Below, piece after piece: positions 15,127 through 24,148 of a stretch of 34,521 nucleotides of DNA. Location of the stretch: positions 1 through 34,521 of the forward strand of contig CALAEX010000168.1 in NCBI GenBank assembly GCA_937891165.1, in the 5' to 3' direction. This stretch comes from an uncultured Lachnospiraceae bacterium. Its GTDB lineage: Bacteria > Bacillota > Clostridia > Lachnospirales > Lachnospiraceae. The position numbers and the translations under genes were made by a program. Numbering within the stretch: the first letter of the stretch is position 1; the number at the start of each line of letters is the position of its first letter. The notes beneath the pieces were generated by a model, which was given only the letters and a program-made list of their open reading frames with translations, ran no database searches and was not told the origin of the DNA.

Positions 15127-17403
15127 ATGGCAGTTTTAACATATCAAAACGGAGAAAATTACATTAGTTTTTCTAATGGACAGAGCACAAAATGTGTAGA
15201 ATGGATTCACAGTGGTTTGCTTCGTATTTATACAGAGAAAAATAGCGAAGAATTAGTAAAATTAGAGTATAGAAAAGAAAACGTAGAGTATAAGGTAGTA
15301 GCACTTGGCAATAATTTAATTGTGAAATTTGGTAACAATGAGTTGTTAGTAGACGAAACATTGACATTTCGTTTTATGCGAGATGGTCAGCCATATTTTG
15401 AAGAATATGCAGGGGAAGAAACAAAGCTTAGTGAAATTAGCAAAGATTTTGCTTTAGCAAAGTTAGAAGGTCATAAAGAAGATGATGCTATTTCTCAGTT
15501 AAAGACTCAAATTAACATTCGTTTATTCGATGATTATGATAAAATTTATGGTCTTGGTGATAAGACAGTACAGTTAAATCGTAGAGATTTTGAATATATT
15601 TCTTGGAACACCGATGACCCAACACCACATAATGAAACATATAAATCCTTATATAAGAGTATCAACTATTTGATGGTAAATCATCATCAGACAAAATATT
15701 ATGGTGTATTTTATCCGTCTAGTTATAAGTGTTTATTTAATCTTGGTAAGTATAATAAGAAGTTTATGTATATTGGTAGCCAAAAGGGAGAATATGATTA
15801 TTTCTTATTCCTTGGAGATACACCAGCAGAAATTACAAAGAATTATACTGAATTAGTTGGTAGAAGCTTATTTACTTCTATGAAGTTTTTAGGTTATCAT
15901 GCTTCTCGTTGGACTTATACACAAGCACAAATGCAAGAACAAAGAAAATTCTTTAGAGAAAATGGTATGCCATTAGATTACATTCATATGGATATTGGAT
16001 ATATGGATAATTATAAAGTATATACCGTATCAGAAAAACATACTGCTGATTTAAAGAAATTGACCGAAGAATTTGCAGAAGATGGTGTTGGAATTATTAC
16101 GATTATTGACCCAGCGGTAAAAGTGGAAGAAGGTTATGAATTACATGACTATTTAACAGAACATAACGGATTTGCGAAAAAAGATGGAGAAGATTATACG
16201 AACTGGGTATGGCCAGGCACATCGAAATTTCCAAACTATTTTGATGAAAAGACAGCAAATCATATGACACAAGTGACAAAAGATTTCCTTGCGAAGTATG
16301 GTGTATCCGGAATTTGGTGTGATATGAATGAACCAGCTTCTTTCCAAGGACCATTACCAGATGATGTAGAATTCCCAGTAGGAGATAAAGTATATTATCA
16401 TGACGAAGTACATAACTTGTATGCGGAAGGAATGACAAAATGTATTTCGAAAGCATTTACAGATAACAATCTTCGTCCATCCGTGATTACAAGAGCAGGT
16501 TTTGCTACAACAAGTAAGTATACGACTTCTTGGAATGGAGATAACCAATCCTTGTGGAGTCATTTAGAGGTTTCTCTTCCACAGGTTATGACAATGAATA
16601 TGGCAGGTTATGTAGTAAATGGTGTAGATATTGGTGGTTTTGGAAAAGATAGCAATAAAGAATTAGTAATTCGTTGGGTAGAAGCGAATGTATTTAGTCC
16701 ATTTTTTAGAAATCATTCTACAATTTACTCTAGATATCAAGAGCCACAGGCATTTGATGAGGAAACAGTAGAAATTTATAAGAAGTTCTTAAATTTACGT
16801 TATGAATTTATGCCATATTTGTATGATTTATTGAAGAAAGCACATGAAACAGGAGAACCTTGGTATCGTCCACTATTTTATAATTATCCAACGGATGAAA
16901 ATGTAAAAGAGTTGAATGACGAAGTAATGATTGGTGATGCGGTATTATTAGCACCAATTTTACAGCAAGGTAAGAAATCTAGAATTGTATATCTTCCAGA
17001 AGGTAAATGGGTGAACTACTTTACAAACGAAGTATTCGAAGGTGGAAAAGAATATATTGTAGCTATGGGAATAGATGAAACTGGCTTGTTTATTAAAGCA
17101 GGAGCAATCATTCCAATGTTTGCAGGACTTCAGTATATCAATAAGAAAGAAATTACAAATTTACATTTATACTTGGCAGCAGGAGCAGACGAAGCAGAAT
17201 ATATTCATTATGAAGATGATGGTGAAACTTTGGATTATCAGAAAGGTGTTTATAATGAATATCAGTTTGTAAGAAAAGGCAATAAGTTGACAGTGAAAAT
17301 GTTACACGAAGGATATACTTCTACTTATAAGAAATTGGTACTTCGCTATGGAGAACGAGCTAGAGGTATGGTATTTAATAAAGAAATGGAAATTGAATTA
17401 TAA
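15127..17403 (+). CDS. Glycoside hydrolase family 31, probable alpha-glucosidase
   Basis: A 758-residue enzyme without signal peptide, so cytoplasmic. GH31 signatures are clear: an N-terminal galactose-mutarotase-like beta domain, the catalytic (beta/alpha)8 barrel with PLDYIHMDIGYMDNYKVYT, the nucleophile Asp in WCDMNEPASF (about residue 399), the acid/base Asp in SWNGDNQSLW (about 472), GGFG, FFRNHST and DAVLLAPIL in the C-terminal part. It would cleave terminal alpha-glucosidic bonds in oligosaccharides such as isomaltose or maltose. The start is ATG 15127; an earlier ATG at 15115 overlaps the binding site GGAGGT itself. It has its own promoter and a bidirectional terminator. Confidence 0.93.
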   Translation: MAVLTYQNGENYISFSNGQSTKCVEWIHSGLLRIYTEKNSEELVKLEYRKENVEYKVVALGNNLIVKFGNNELLVDETLTFRFMRDGQPYFEEYAGEETKLSEISKDFALAKLEGHKEDDAISQLKTQINIRLFDDYDKIYGLGDKTVQLNRRDFEYISWNTDDPTPHNETYKSLYKSINYLMVNHHQTKYYGVFYPSSYKCLFNLGKYNKKFMYIGSQKGEYDYFLFLGDTPAEITKNYTELVGRSLFTSMKFLGYHASRWTYTQAQMQEQRKFFRENGMPLDYIHMDIGYMDNYKVYTVSEKHTADLKKLTEEFAEDGVGIITIIDPAVKVEEGYELHDYLTEHNGFAKKDGEDYTNWVWPGTSKFPNYFDEKTANHMTQVTKDFLAKYGVSGIWCDMNEPASFQGPLPDDVEFPVGDKVYYHDEVHNLYAEGMTKCISKAFTDNNLRPSVITRAGFATTSKYTTSWNGDNQSLWSHLEVSLPQVMTMNMAGYVVNGVDIGGFGKDSNKELVIRWVEANVFSPFFRNHSTIYSRYQEPQAFDEETVEIYKKFLNLRYEFMPYLYDLLKKAHETGEPWYRPLFYNYPTDENVKELNDEVMIGDAVLLAPILQQGKKSRIVYLPEGKWVNYFTNEVFEGGKEYIVAMGIDETGLFIKAGAIIPMFAGLQYINKKEITNLHLYLAAGADEAEYIHYEDDGETLDYQKGVYNEYQFVRKGNKLTVKMLHEGYTSTYKKLVLRYGERARGMVFNKEMEIEL

Positions 17404-17405
17404 AG

Positions 17406-17445
17406 AAAAAATTGGGGCTGTTTGTGCGACAGCTCCAATTTTTAT
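17406..17445. terminator. Bidirectional intrinsic terminator
   Basis: Stem TTGGGGCTGT/ACAGCTCCAA with one G-T wobble and a 7-nt loop, flanked by A-run and T-run, between the convergent GH31 gene and the lipid-kinase-like gene. Confidence 0.92.
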
Positions 17446-18369
17446 TTAGTAAATAAGATGTACTTTTCCATTGATACGAGCATGAATCATATCTGTTCCT
17501 TCTCTGCTTTCTCCATCAAAGTGAATGATACGTGGGGCAGAGGAAACTACTTTGATATCTTTTCCACGAAGTAAAGTAACGCCTGCTTTTCCTTCATGTT
17601 TTTTGATATATAGGAGAGGAATAGTCATCAATGCCTTTAATTTACTTACACCACTAAAAATCAGAAAATCGAGTTCACCATCACTATCTGATGCATTTGG
17701 TGTCATAGCAACACCACCACCTTCAAATGGTTGGTTCATAGTAGCCACAAAGAATACATCAGAATAGTGGGTTGTTTCCCCATCAATCATAATGTCCATA
17801 TCTGTTAGTTCTGCATCAAAAATTCCTTTAATGCCAATGAGAACATAGACAAGTCTTCCAAGTTTTATTTTATTTAATTTCTTTTTTAATGTAGATTTAT
17901 CTGCTATATAGCAAATTTCGGCATCGTAGCCTATACCAGTGCTTACCATAAAACAACGGTTTAATGTGGTCTTTTCTTCACGATATGTTACGATACCTCG
18001 GTCGATATACATATGGTTTTTCTTTTCTAAAATATTTTGGATTTGTTCTTCAAGAGAAGTAGGGATTGGTTTGTTACGACAAAAATCATTTCCAGAACCA
18101 GTTGGAATTACACTAAGTTCTAGACGGTTTAAATCAGGAACGGCATTGACACATTGGTTGATAGTACCATCACCACCAATTAAGACAATAGAAACAGTGC
18201 CTTGTTCTTTTTCAAAAATAGTTTCCATGACAGGACGAGGGGAAATACTATCTTTTAACATATGAGCCTCATATGGAATTTTATTTTGTTTTAAATATTT
18301 TTTTGTTTTTTCCCATTGAACTGCACCTTTCCCAGAGCGAGAAGCAGGGTTAATAAAAAAATAAAGCAT
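17446..18369 (-). CDS. Diacylglycerol kinase family lipid kinase
   Basis: A 308-residue cytosolic or membrane-associated lipid kinase of the DagK/YegS group, which phosphorylates diacylglycerol or similar lipids in phospholipid recycling. The start is NPASRSGKG at residues 7-15, the nucleotide-binding GGDGTIN at 65-71, PTGSGNDFCR at about 89-98, and the conserved AMTPNASDSDGELDFLI region. The start is ATG 18369 with GGAGATAAAC upstream; reading further upstream would add a non-conserved tail running toward the divergent YkgJ-type gene. No membrane helices are obvious. Length fits the family. Confidence 0.88.
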   Translation of the reverse strand: MLYFFINPASRSGKGAVQWEKTKKYLKQNKIPYEAHMLKDSISPRPVMETIFEKEQGTVSIVLIGGDGTINQCVNAVPDLNRLELSVIPTGSGNDFCRNKPIPTSLEEQIQNILEKKNHMYIDRGIVTYREEKTTLNRCFMVSTGIGYDAEICYIADKSTLKKKLNKIKLGRLVYVLIGIKGIFDAELTDMDIMIDGETTHYSDVFFVATMNQPFEGGGVAMTPNASDSDGELDFLIFSGVSKLKALMTIPLLYIKKHEGKAGVTLLRGKDIKVVSSAPRIIHFDGESREGTDMIHARINGKVHLIY

Positions 18370-18407
18370 ATGTTTATCTCCATTCTGTAAAAGTCTTTCG
18401 ACATAAC

Positions 18408-18437
18408 TTGACAAAATATTTCTTCTAGTATTACGAT
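18408..18437 (+). promoter_or_regulatory. Promoter of the YkgJ-type gene
   Basis: TTGACA (18408-18413), an 18-bp spacer and TACGAT (18432-18437) form a probable promoter about 55 bp before the start codon at 18491, in the gap divergent from the lipid-kinase gene. Confidence 0.55.
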
Positions 18438-18490
18438 AACATTTAGAAAAAAAGTTGTCAATGAAAAAATAAAAAAGTAGGAGTAAAGGT

Positions 18491-19144
18491 ATGAAAAGAG
18501 AAGGAGATTTGAGTTCTTTAACAGATGGAAAATTATATAGAAGTAGTGATATGGCAAAGCTTGGCTGTAATGATTGCGAGGGGTGCTCAGCGTGTTGCAA
18601 AGGTATGGGCAATTCGGTAGTATTAGACCCTTATGATGCATGGAGATTATCGAAAGGACTTGGCATTCCATTTGCTAGTATGATTGGAAAGCAAGTGATG
18701 TTATCTGTTGTAGATGATTTGATTTTACCTAGTTTAAATATGGAGAATGAAACAGGAGTATGCCCATTTTTAAATGAAGCAGGAAGATGTAGTATTCATG
18801 CATTTCGTCCAGGGATTTGTAGGTTGTTTCCGTTAGGAAGATATTATCACGAAGATGGATTTGCGTATGTCCTTATGACAGGGGAATGTAAGAAAGAAAA
18901 TCGAACAAAAGTAAAGATTGAAAAGTGGATAGGAGAATCCGATTTAAAAGCATACGAAATTTTTGTGTTACAATGGAAAAAGGTACTCACAGACACAAGA
19001 AAAAGGATACAGATAGAAACACAAAAATTACTACAAGAGCAGAAGATAGAAGAAGCAATAATGATACAGAAAAAAATTAGCATGGAATTTCTACAAAACT
19101 ATTATTTTGTGGAACATGGAGAAAATTTTTTTGAAAAAAAATAA
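18491..19144 (+). CDS. YkgJ-type cysteine-cluster protein
   Basis: A 217-residue cytoplasmic protein of the YkgJ/FliB-like zinc- or iron-chelating family. Two cysteine clusters are visible: LGCNDCEGCSACCKGMG near residues 25-41 and CPFLNEAGRCSIHAFRPGICRLFPLGRY near residues 90-118, both typical of the family (CCxG and CSIHxxRPxxCRxFP). The C-terminal third is a charged helical segment probably unique to this group. The biochemical role is not established, but the metal-binding fold is well supported. ATG 18491 follows GTAGGAGTAAAGG. It has its own promoter, diverging from the lipid-kinase gene. Confidence 0.88.
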   Translation: MKREGDLSSLTDGKLYRSSDMAKLGCNDCEGCSACCKGMGNSVVLDPYDAWRLSKGLGIPFASMIGKQVMLSVVDDLILPSLNMENETGVCPFLNEAGRCSIHAFRPGICRLFPLGRYYHEDGFAYVLMTGECKKENRTKVKIEKWIGESDLKAYEIFVLQWKKVLTDTRKRIQIETQKLLQEQKIEEAIMIQKKISMEFLQNYYFVEHGENFFEKK

Positions 19145-19163
19145 AAAAATTTGCATTTTCCTC

Positions 19164-19192
19164 TTGCAAAAACTTTATTGGGCTAATATAAT
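19164..19192 (+). promoter_or_regulatory. Strong gdhA promoter
   Basis: TTGCAA (19164-19169), an exact 17-bp spacer and the consensus TATAAT (19187-19192), about 42 bp before the gdhA start, with a TAGGAGGTC binding site. This fits the high expression usual for gdhA. Confidence 0.8.
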
Positions 19193-19234
19193 AAAGCATC
19201 ATAATTGTTTTATTAGTAGGAGGTCAAAAAAAGT

Positions 19235-20569
19235 ATGTCATATGTAGATGAGGTACTCGAGTTAGTACAAAAGAAAAATGCTTCTGAACCTGAATTTTTA
19301 CAGGCAGTAGAAGAAGTTTTAAATTCTCTTCGTCCAGTGATTGAGGCGAATGAAGAAGCTTATAGAAGAGATGCTGTATTAGAAAGAATTACAGAACCTG
19401 AAAGACAGATTATGTTCCGTGTTCCTTGGGTAGATGATAAGGGACAAGTACAGGTAAATAGAGGTTATCGAGTGCAGTTTAATTCTGCCATTGGTCCATA
19501 TAAGGGAGGTATCCGTTTACATCCTTCCGTAAATCTTGGAATTATTAAATTCCTTGGTTTTGAACAGGTATTTAAGAACTCTTTAACAAGTTTACCAATT
19601 GGTGGTGGTAAAGGTGGTTCTGACTTTGACCCTAAGGGCAAGTCCGATAGAGAAATTATGGCATTCTGCCAGAGCTTTATGACAGAGCTTTGCAAACATA
19701 TCGGTGCAGATACAGACGTTCCAGCAGGTGATATCGGTACTGGTGCAAGAGAAATTGGTTATATGTACGGACAGTATAAGAGAATCCGTAACGTATACGA
19801 AGGTGTACTTACTGGTAAGGGATTAAGCTATGGCGGTTCTTTAGCAAGAAAAGAAGCAACAGGTTTTGGTCTTCTTTACTTTACAGAAGAAATGTTAAAA
19901 TGCAACGGATATGATATCAAGGGCAAGACAGTAGCAATTTCTGGTTCTGGTAATGTAGCAATTTATGCAGCAGTAAAGGCAACAGAACTTGGTGCAAAAG
20001 TTGTGACAGTATCTGATTCTAACGGTTGGGTATATGATGCAGAAGGTATTGACCTTGCAGCATTAAAGGAAATCAAAGAAGTAAAGAGAGCAAGACTTAC
20101 GGAATACAAGAACTATAGACCAAACTCTGAGTATCATGAAGGCAGAGGCGTATGGTCTGTAAAGGTGGATATCGCACTTCCATGTGCAACACAGAATGAA
20201 TTACACTTAGAAGATGCAAAGCAGTTAGTAGCAAATGGCTGTATCGCAGTAGCAGAAGGTGCAAATATGCCAACAACATTAGAAGCTACCAAGTATCTTC
20301 AGGAAAATGGTGTAATTTTTGCACCAGGTAAGGCAGCAAACGCAGGTGGTGTAGCTACTTCCGCATTAGAAATGAGCCAGAACAGCGAACGTCTTTCTTG
20401 GTCCTTTGAAGAAGTAGACAATAAGCTTCATGGTATTATGATTAACATTTTCCATAACCTTGATAACGCAGCAAAGAAATATAATGTACCAGGCGATTAT
20501 GTAGCAGGTGCTAATATTGCAGGCTTTGAAAAGGTTGTAGAAGCTATGACAGCACAGGGTATTGTATAA
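19235..20569 (+). CDS. gdhA: NADP-type glutamate dehydrogenase
   Basis: A 444-residue cytoplasmic enzyme making glutamate from 2-oxoglutarate and ammonium (or the reverse), central in nitrogen assimilation. The hexameric GDH family motifs are all present: RVQFNSAIGPYKGGIRLHPSVN, PIGGGKGGSDFDPKGKSD with the catalytic Lys, VPAGDIGTGAREIGYM, the dinucleotide-binding VAISGSGNVAIYAA, and PCATQNEL plus ANMPTTLEA in the C-terminal half. The 444-residue length is that of the small-subunit NADP type found in many anaerobes; assigning NADP rather than NAD is by family resemblance. Codon use contains more ATC and GGC than its neighbours, as in highly expressed genes. A terminator follows. Confidence 0.95.
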   Translation: MSYVDEVLELVQKKNASEPEFLQAVEEVLNSLRPVIEANEEAYRRDAVLERITEPERQIMFRVPWVDDKGQVQVNRGYRVQFNSAIGPYKGGIRLHPSVNLGIIKFLGFEQVFKNSLTSLPIGGGKGGSDFDPKGKSDREIMAFCQSFMTELCKHIGADTDVPAGDIGTGAREIGYMYGQYKRIRNVYEGVLTGKGLSYGGSLARKEATGFGLLYFTEEMLKCNGYDIKGKTVAISGSGNVAIYAAVKATELGAKVVTVSDSNGWVYDAEGIDLAALKEIKEVKRARLTEYKNYRPNSEYHEGRGVWSVKVDIALPCATQNELHLEDAKQLVANGCIAVAEGANMPTTLEATKYLQENGVIFAPGKAANAGGVATSALEMSQNSERLSWSFEEVDNKLHGIMINIFHNLDNAAKKYNVPGDYVAGANIAGFEKVVEAMTAQGIV

Positions 20570-20582
20570 TAGTAAAAAGTTG

Positions 20583-20610
20583 AAAGCCACCTTTTTGGGT
20601 GGCTTTTATT
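20583..20610 (+). terminator. Intrinsic terminator of gdhA
   Basis: Perfect 9-bp stem AAAGCCACC/GGTGGCTTT around a short T-rich loop, ending in TTTTATTATTTT. Confidence 0.92.
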
Positions 20611-20632
20611 ATTTTGGTGATTGAATTTTTCT

Positions 20633-20661
20633 GTGACAATTGTTATAGTATATGATATAAA
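20633..20661 (+). promoter_or_regulatory. Promoter of thyX
   Basis: GTGACA (20633-20638), a 17-bp spacer and TATAAA (20656-20661), just after the gdhA terminator and about 21 bp before the thyX start, so the leader is short. Confidence 0.5.
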
Positions 20662-20682
20662 TTGCAAAAAGGAGAAACCAAG

Positions 20683-21318
20683 GTGAAAGTAATAAAACCA
20701 TCATTTGAAATTTTAGAGGAAGTAAATGGAGAAGAAATATTAAAAAAAATTGAGACAATTGGGCGAGTATGTTATAAAAGCGAAGCCAATATGACCGCAG
20801 ATTCCTCTCATAAGTTTGTAGCAAATATTATTAAGAGTGGTCATGAGTCTGTCATTGAGCATGAAAAAATTTCTGTCAGAATTATATGTGATAGAGGTGT
20901 GACACATGAGATAGTAAGACATCGTATGGCAAGTTATAGTCAAGAAAGTACAAGATATTGTAATTATTCTAATGAAAAATTTGGTAAGGAATTGACTTTG
21001 ATAAAACCAATTTTTTGGGCAGAGGGTAGCGAGGAATATCAGTTGTGGTTAGAATCGATGCAAAAAATAGAAGATACCTATAATCTGTTAATTGAAAAAG
21101 GGGCAAAAGCACAGGAAGCTAGAAGTATATTGCCAAATAGCTTAAAAACAGAAATCGTTGTAACGATGAATCTGAGAGAATGGAGACACTTTTTCAAGCT
21201 TAGAACTTCTAAAAAGGCACATCCACAAATGAGAGAAGTAGCTTGTGCTATATTGGATAAGTTTAAGCAGATAGTGCCAGTTATATTTGATGATATTGAT
21301 GAAGCTATCAATGGATGA
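20683..21318 (+). CDS. thyX: Flavin-dependent thymidylate synthase
   Basis: A 211-residue FAD-dependent enzyme that methylates dUMP to dTMP with methylene-THF and NADPH, unrelated to ThyA. The motif RHRMASYSQESTRY at residues 79-92 is the ThyX signature (RHRxxSxNExSxRY) with Gln in place of Asn, and SGHESVIEHEKISVRI, NSLKTEIVVTMNLREWRHFFKLRTS and AHPQMREV are the other conserved parts. The start is GTG 20683, eight bases after AAAGGAG; a TTG at 20662 lies before that site. It needs folate from the same one-carbon pool as the MetF enzyme at 10820. Organisms using only ThyX are common among anaerobes. Confidence 0.93.
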   Translation: MKVIKPSFEILEEVNGEEILKKIETIGRVCYKSEANMTADSSHKFVANIIKSGHESVIEHEKISVRIICDRGVTHEIVRHRMASYSQESTRYCNYSNEKFGKELTLIKPIFWAEGSEEYQLWLESMQKIEDTYNLLIEKGAKAQEARSILPNSLKTEIVVTMNLREWRHFFKLRTSKKAHPQMREVACAILDKFKQIVPVIFDDIDEAING

Positions 21319-21386
21319 TTTTACTAAATTAAAGAAGTATCTACTTCAAGTGCGTAAAGCAATTAGTAAGTGATAGGAGAAATGAT

Positions 21387-22724
21387 ATGTGTAAAAAACT
21401 ATTTTTTTCATTGTTTTTAGCGTCTATCATAGTGATTTCTGGTTGTGCGAAGGAAGAAATTACGAATCAAAATGAAACGGAAAATATAGGAGAAATAAAT
21501 TCAACAGATTCTGAAATAGAGGAAGTTGAAAAAGTAATAACAAGTGCGGATAAGCCATTGACAAATAATGCAGAAATTAGGGAAGTGAGAGAATTACTTT
21601 GGGAAGAATATTTGGCAGAAATTCGAGAAGATGAAACTCGTAAGAGTGAAGTAGATAATCGGGTTATGGCTTATGGTGAAGTGAGCATGAAATATGGTAT
21701 GCAAATAAAAGGTGACCCTGATGAACAAGGATATCCTCTTTATATTGCATTGCATGGTGGTGGTTCTAGTGATACTCCAGAATTAAATAATCAGCAATGG
21801 TCACAGATGGCATTATATTATAATAAAAATGTAAAAAATGGAATTTATATCAATCCAAGAGGAGTAAGAGATACTTGGGACACACATGGCAATCCAGAAT
21901 CTTACCCATTATACGATAGGTTAATTGAAAATATGATTGCTTTTTATGATGTAGACCCTAATAGAGTCTATCTTCTTGGATTTTCCGCAGGTGGAGATGG
22001 TGTATATATGATTACTCCAAAGATGACAGACCGTTTTGCAGCAGCAAATATGTCAGCAGGTCATCCAAACGGAGTAAATCTTGCCAATCTCTACAATATG
22101 CCAATTCAGTTACAAGTAGGAATTTTAGATACCGCTTATAATAGAAATACAGTTACAGCAGAGTATGATGCGGTTTTAGATAAGTTGGCACAGACGTATG
22201 GTGGTGGTTATTTACATAATGTGTTTATTCATACACAGTATGGACATAATTTCTATGATAATAGAACATTAGAACAAGAAGTTTTGGCAGACCCTGTTGC
22301 ATGGTTAGAAAATGGCGATACAACAAGTGTTATGGCAAATACAAATGCGATTGAATATTTAAAACAATATACAAGAACTGCTTTGCCAGAACGTATCGTT
22401 TGGGAGTTCACGAATAGAGCTAATCTACGGGAGGTAGAAAGTTTTTACTGGTTAAGTGCTTCTTATGATGTGACAGAAGGTGTTATGATTGCATCTTATG
22501 ATAAGACAACGAACTCTATTACTATTGAAGAAAATTCTGCGAATGGACCAGTAATTGTATTGATAAGTAATGATATGTTAGATGTATTTGCTCCAATTAC
22601 AGTAAATACACCAGAGGGCAGTTATGAAGTAACAGTAACACCAGATTATGAACTGCTTAAAAGTACCACTTATGAGCGAGGCGATAAAAATTATCAATTT
22701 ATAGCAAGTATTACAATTGAATAA
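21387..22724 (+). CDS. Secreted alpha/beta-hydrolase lipoprotein, esterase/depolymerase-like
   Basis: A 445-residue surface lipoprotein (lipobox ISGC, Cys about residue 20) with a polar, Glu/Asn-rich linker, then an alpha/beta-hydrolase fold. The oxyanion loop LHGGG (about 122), the nucleophile elbow GFSAGG (Ser about 200), the Asp in QVGILDTAYN and the His in YGHNFYDN (about 285) form a credible triad. The closest shape is the LpqC / polyhydroxybutyrate depolymerase-like esterases. A beta-rich C-terminal part (from about residue 340) may help binding. The natural ester is unknown, perhaps a plant-fibre decoration. GGAGAAATGAT precedes the ATG; a hairpin terminator follows. Confidence 0.85.
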   Translation: MCKKLFFSLFLASIIVISGCAKEEITNQNETENIGEINSTDSEIEEVEKVITSADKPLTNNAEIREVRELLWEEYLAEIREDETRKSEVDNRVMAYGEVSMKYGMQIKGDPDEQGYPLYIALHGGGSSDTPELNNQQWSQMALYYNKNVKNGIYINPRGVRDTWDTHGNPESYPLYDRLIENMIAFYDVDPNRVYLLGFSAGGDGVYMITPKMTDRFAAANMSAGHPNGVNLANLYNMPIQLQVGILDTAYNRNTVTAEYDAVLDKLAQTYGGGYLHNVFIHTQYGHNFYDNRTLEQEVLADPVAWLENGDTTSVMANTNAIEYLKQYTRTALPERIVWEFTNRANLREVESFYWLSASYDVTEGVMIASYDKTTNSITIEENSANGPVIVLISNDMLDVFAPITVNTPEGSYEVTVTPDYELLKSTTYERGDKNYQFIASITIE

Positions 22725-22739
22725 TCTGTTTTTATGATA

Positions 22740-22796
22740 AAGATACTTATATCAAGTGGAAGTAAAATTTTTATTTGACATAAGTATTTTTTATTT
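22740..22796 (+). terminator. Intrinsic terminator of the esterase gene
   Basis: A long stem of about 17 bp with two mismatches (GATACTTATATCAA region against TTGACATAAGTATT), an A/T-rich loop and a trailing T-run with TTTTTTATTTTT. Confidence 0.8.
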
Positions 22797-22873
22797 TTCT
22801 CAAAAAACAAAAGCCAAACAAAAAGCTATTCCGTCTAATAGATGTAAGAAACAAAGAGGGAGGTGAGAAGTTC

Positions 22874-23395
22874 GTGGAACAATTATTAAAAAAGGCACAA
22901 AGGGGTGATGGAAAGGCATTAGAAAAACTTTTTTTAATGCAAGAGGCTTCTTTATATCGAATAGCTTTTTTATATGTAAGAAACGAAGAAGATGCATTAG
23001 ATGTGATGCAGGAAGTCGCGTATCGTACATTTAAAAATATAAAATCGTTGAAAAATGTAGAGTATTTTAAGACTTGGATAACAAAGATAACGATTAATTG
23101 TGCGATTGACCATATAAGACAGAATGGGAAATTATGTTCCTTAGAATCGGAATTTATAGAAAATATGGAACAAGTTTCAGAAACACAAGAAAAAGAAATA
23201 TTGTTAAAAGTAACAATAGAAGATTTAATGAATGTGCTAGAACCAGAAGAAAAAAGTATCGTTCTTTTGAAATACTATCAAGAGTATTCTTTTAGAGAAA
23301 TATCAGAATTATTGAGATTGCCATTAGGAACAGTAAAAACAATTTTGTATCGAGCATTAAAAAAGTTAAAAGAGAAAGCAAAGGAGATAGAGTAG
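22874..23395 (+). CDS. ECF-type RNA polymerase sigma factor
   Basis: A 173-residue extracytoplasmic-function sigma factor. Region 2 (LYRIAFLYVRNEEDALDVMQEVAYRTFKN, about residues 27-56, with the -10 binding ...WITKITINCAIDHIR) and region 4 (LEPEEKSIVLLKYYQEYSFREISELLRLPLGTVKTILYRALKKLKEK, about 119-165) are both complete; the latter is the -35 reading HTH. The GTG start follows GGGAGGTGA at good spacing. It is followed 1 bp later by an anti-sigma-like membrane protein, so the pair is a typical sigma/anti-sigma unit that answers an envelope signal. CGTC appears at 22832 upstream but no matching ECF -35 stands 16 bp before it. Confidence 0.92.
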   Translation: MEQLLKKAQRGDGKALEKLFLMQEASLYRIAFLYVRNEEDALDVMQEVAYRTFKNIKSLKNVEYFKTWITKITINCAIDHIRQNGKLCSLESEFIENMEQVSETQEKEILLKVTIEDLMNVLEPEEKSIVLLKYYQEYSFREISELLRLPLGTVKTILYRALKKLKEKAKEIE

Positions 23396-23396
23396 A

Positions 23397-24035
23397 ATGA
23401 AAGAGAGTGTAAAAGAAAAAATCAATCAAATAGAACTTCCAAATACATTACATGAACGGTGTATGAGTGGAATCAATCAAGCAAAAAGAGAAATGGAGGA
23501 TAACAAAATGAATTATAAGAAAGTCATCAGAGGAATCGTAGCAGCGGCAGCTGTATTAGGAGTGTGTGTTTTAACAACAAATTATGAAGCAATTGGTAGT
23601 GCTACCAAAGGATTTTTTAGAGATATTACAGGTTGGAATAATGCAGTAGTAGGTACAGAATATGCACAAGCAACAGAAGAACTTAAGGTGGAAGTAGTTG
23701 CAGTAACAACAGAACAAGCTCATACAACATTAGCTTTAGAAGTAACACTGACAGAGAAAGAACAAGCACCATGGAATAGTATCGAAGAAATCGTATTAGG
23801 TAGTTATAAAATTGTAGATGCAGATGGAAAAGATGTGGCTGTAGTAGAAAATACACATATCGAGGGACAAAAAGCGAATATCTTTGATGGAATGGCACAA
23901 ATAGATGTAGTAGTAGAACAATTAGAAGGAAATGTAGAATATACATTACTAATAGAATCTTTCTATGGTATCAAAAAAGCAGATGCACCTTTAAAAATAA
24001 CAGGAAATTGGGAGTATAATCTAGTTAAGAACTAG
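23397..24035 (+). CDS. Membrane anti-sigma-like protein (DUF4179-type)
   Basis: A 212-residue protein starting 1 bp after the sigma-factor stop. The N-terminal 40 residues are charged and cytoplasmic (a sigma-binding segment would sit here), one transmembrane helix follows at about residues 43-62 (VIRGIVAAAAVLGVCVLTTN), then an outside domain rich in short beta strands, with VTTEQAHTTLALEVTLT and VVEQLEGNVEYTLLIES. This is the arrangement of DUF4179-type proteins co-encoded with ECF sigma factors in Clostridia. It probably keeps the sigma factor inactive until the extracellular part senses stress; that signal is unknown. Confidence 0.78.
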   Translation: MKESVKEKINQIELPNTLHERCMSGINQAKREMEDNKMNYKKVIRGIVAAAAVLGVCVLTTNYEAIGSATKGFFRDITGWNNAVVGTEYAQATEELKVEVVAVTTEQAHTTLALEVTLTEKEQAPWNSIEEIVLGSYKIVDADGKDVAVVENTHIEGQKANIFDGMAQIDVVVEQLEGNVEYTLLIESFYGIKKADAPLKITGNWEYNLVKN

Positions 24036-24148
24036 TAAAAAAGAAGAGAAAGGGTTGTTTTTTCGGAATAGTATGTTACTATTTGGCATATACAAAGGTA
24101 TAATTATCGAATGGGAGAGGAAAACAATCGTGGAAGACGCAGACAGTG

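Noticed and set aside
18370..18612. N-terminal extension of the lipid-kinase-like protein
   Set aside because: The domain starts at MLYFFINPASRSGKG with a GGAGA site; the added stretch is non-conserved and runs into the divergent YkgJ-type gene.
21311..21373. A 20-codon frame (MDDFTKLKKYLLQVRKAISK) overlapping the thyX stop
   Set aside because: No ribosome binding site and too short to judge; overlap by chance is likely.
22810..22840. ECF-type promoter (CGTC at 22832) before the sigma gene
   Set aside because: No AAC-type -35 element stands 16-17 bp upstream, so autoregulation cannot be supported from sequence.
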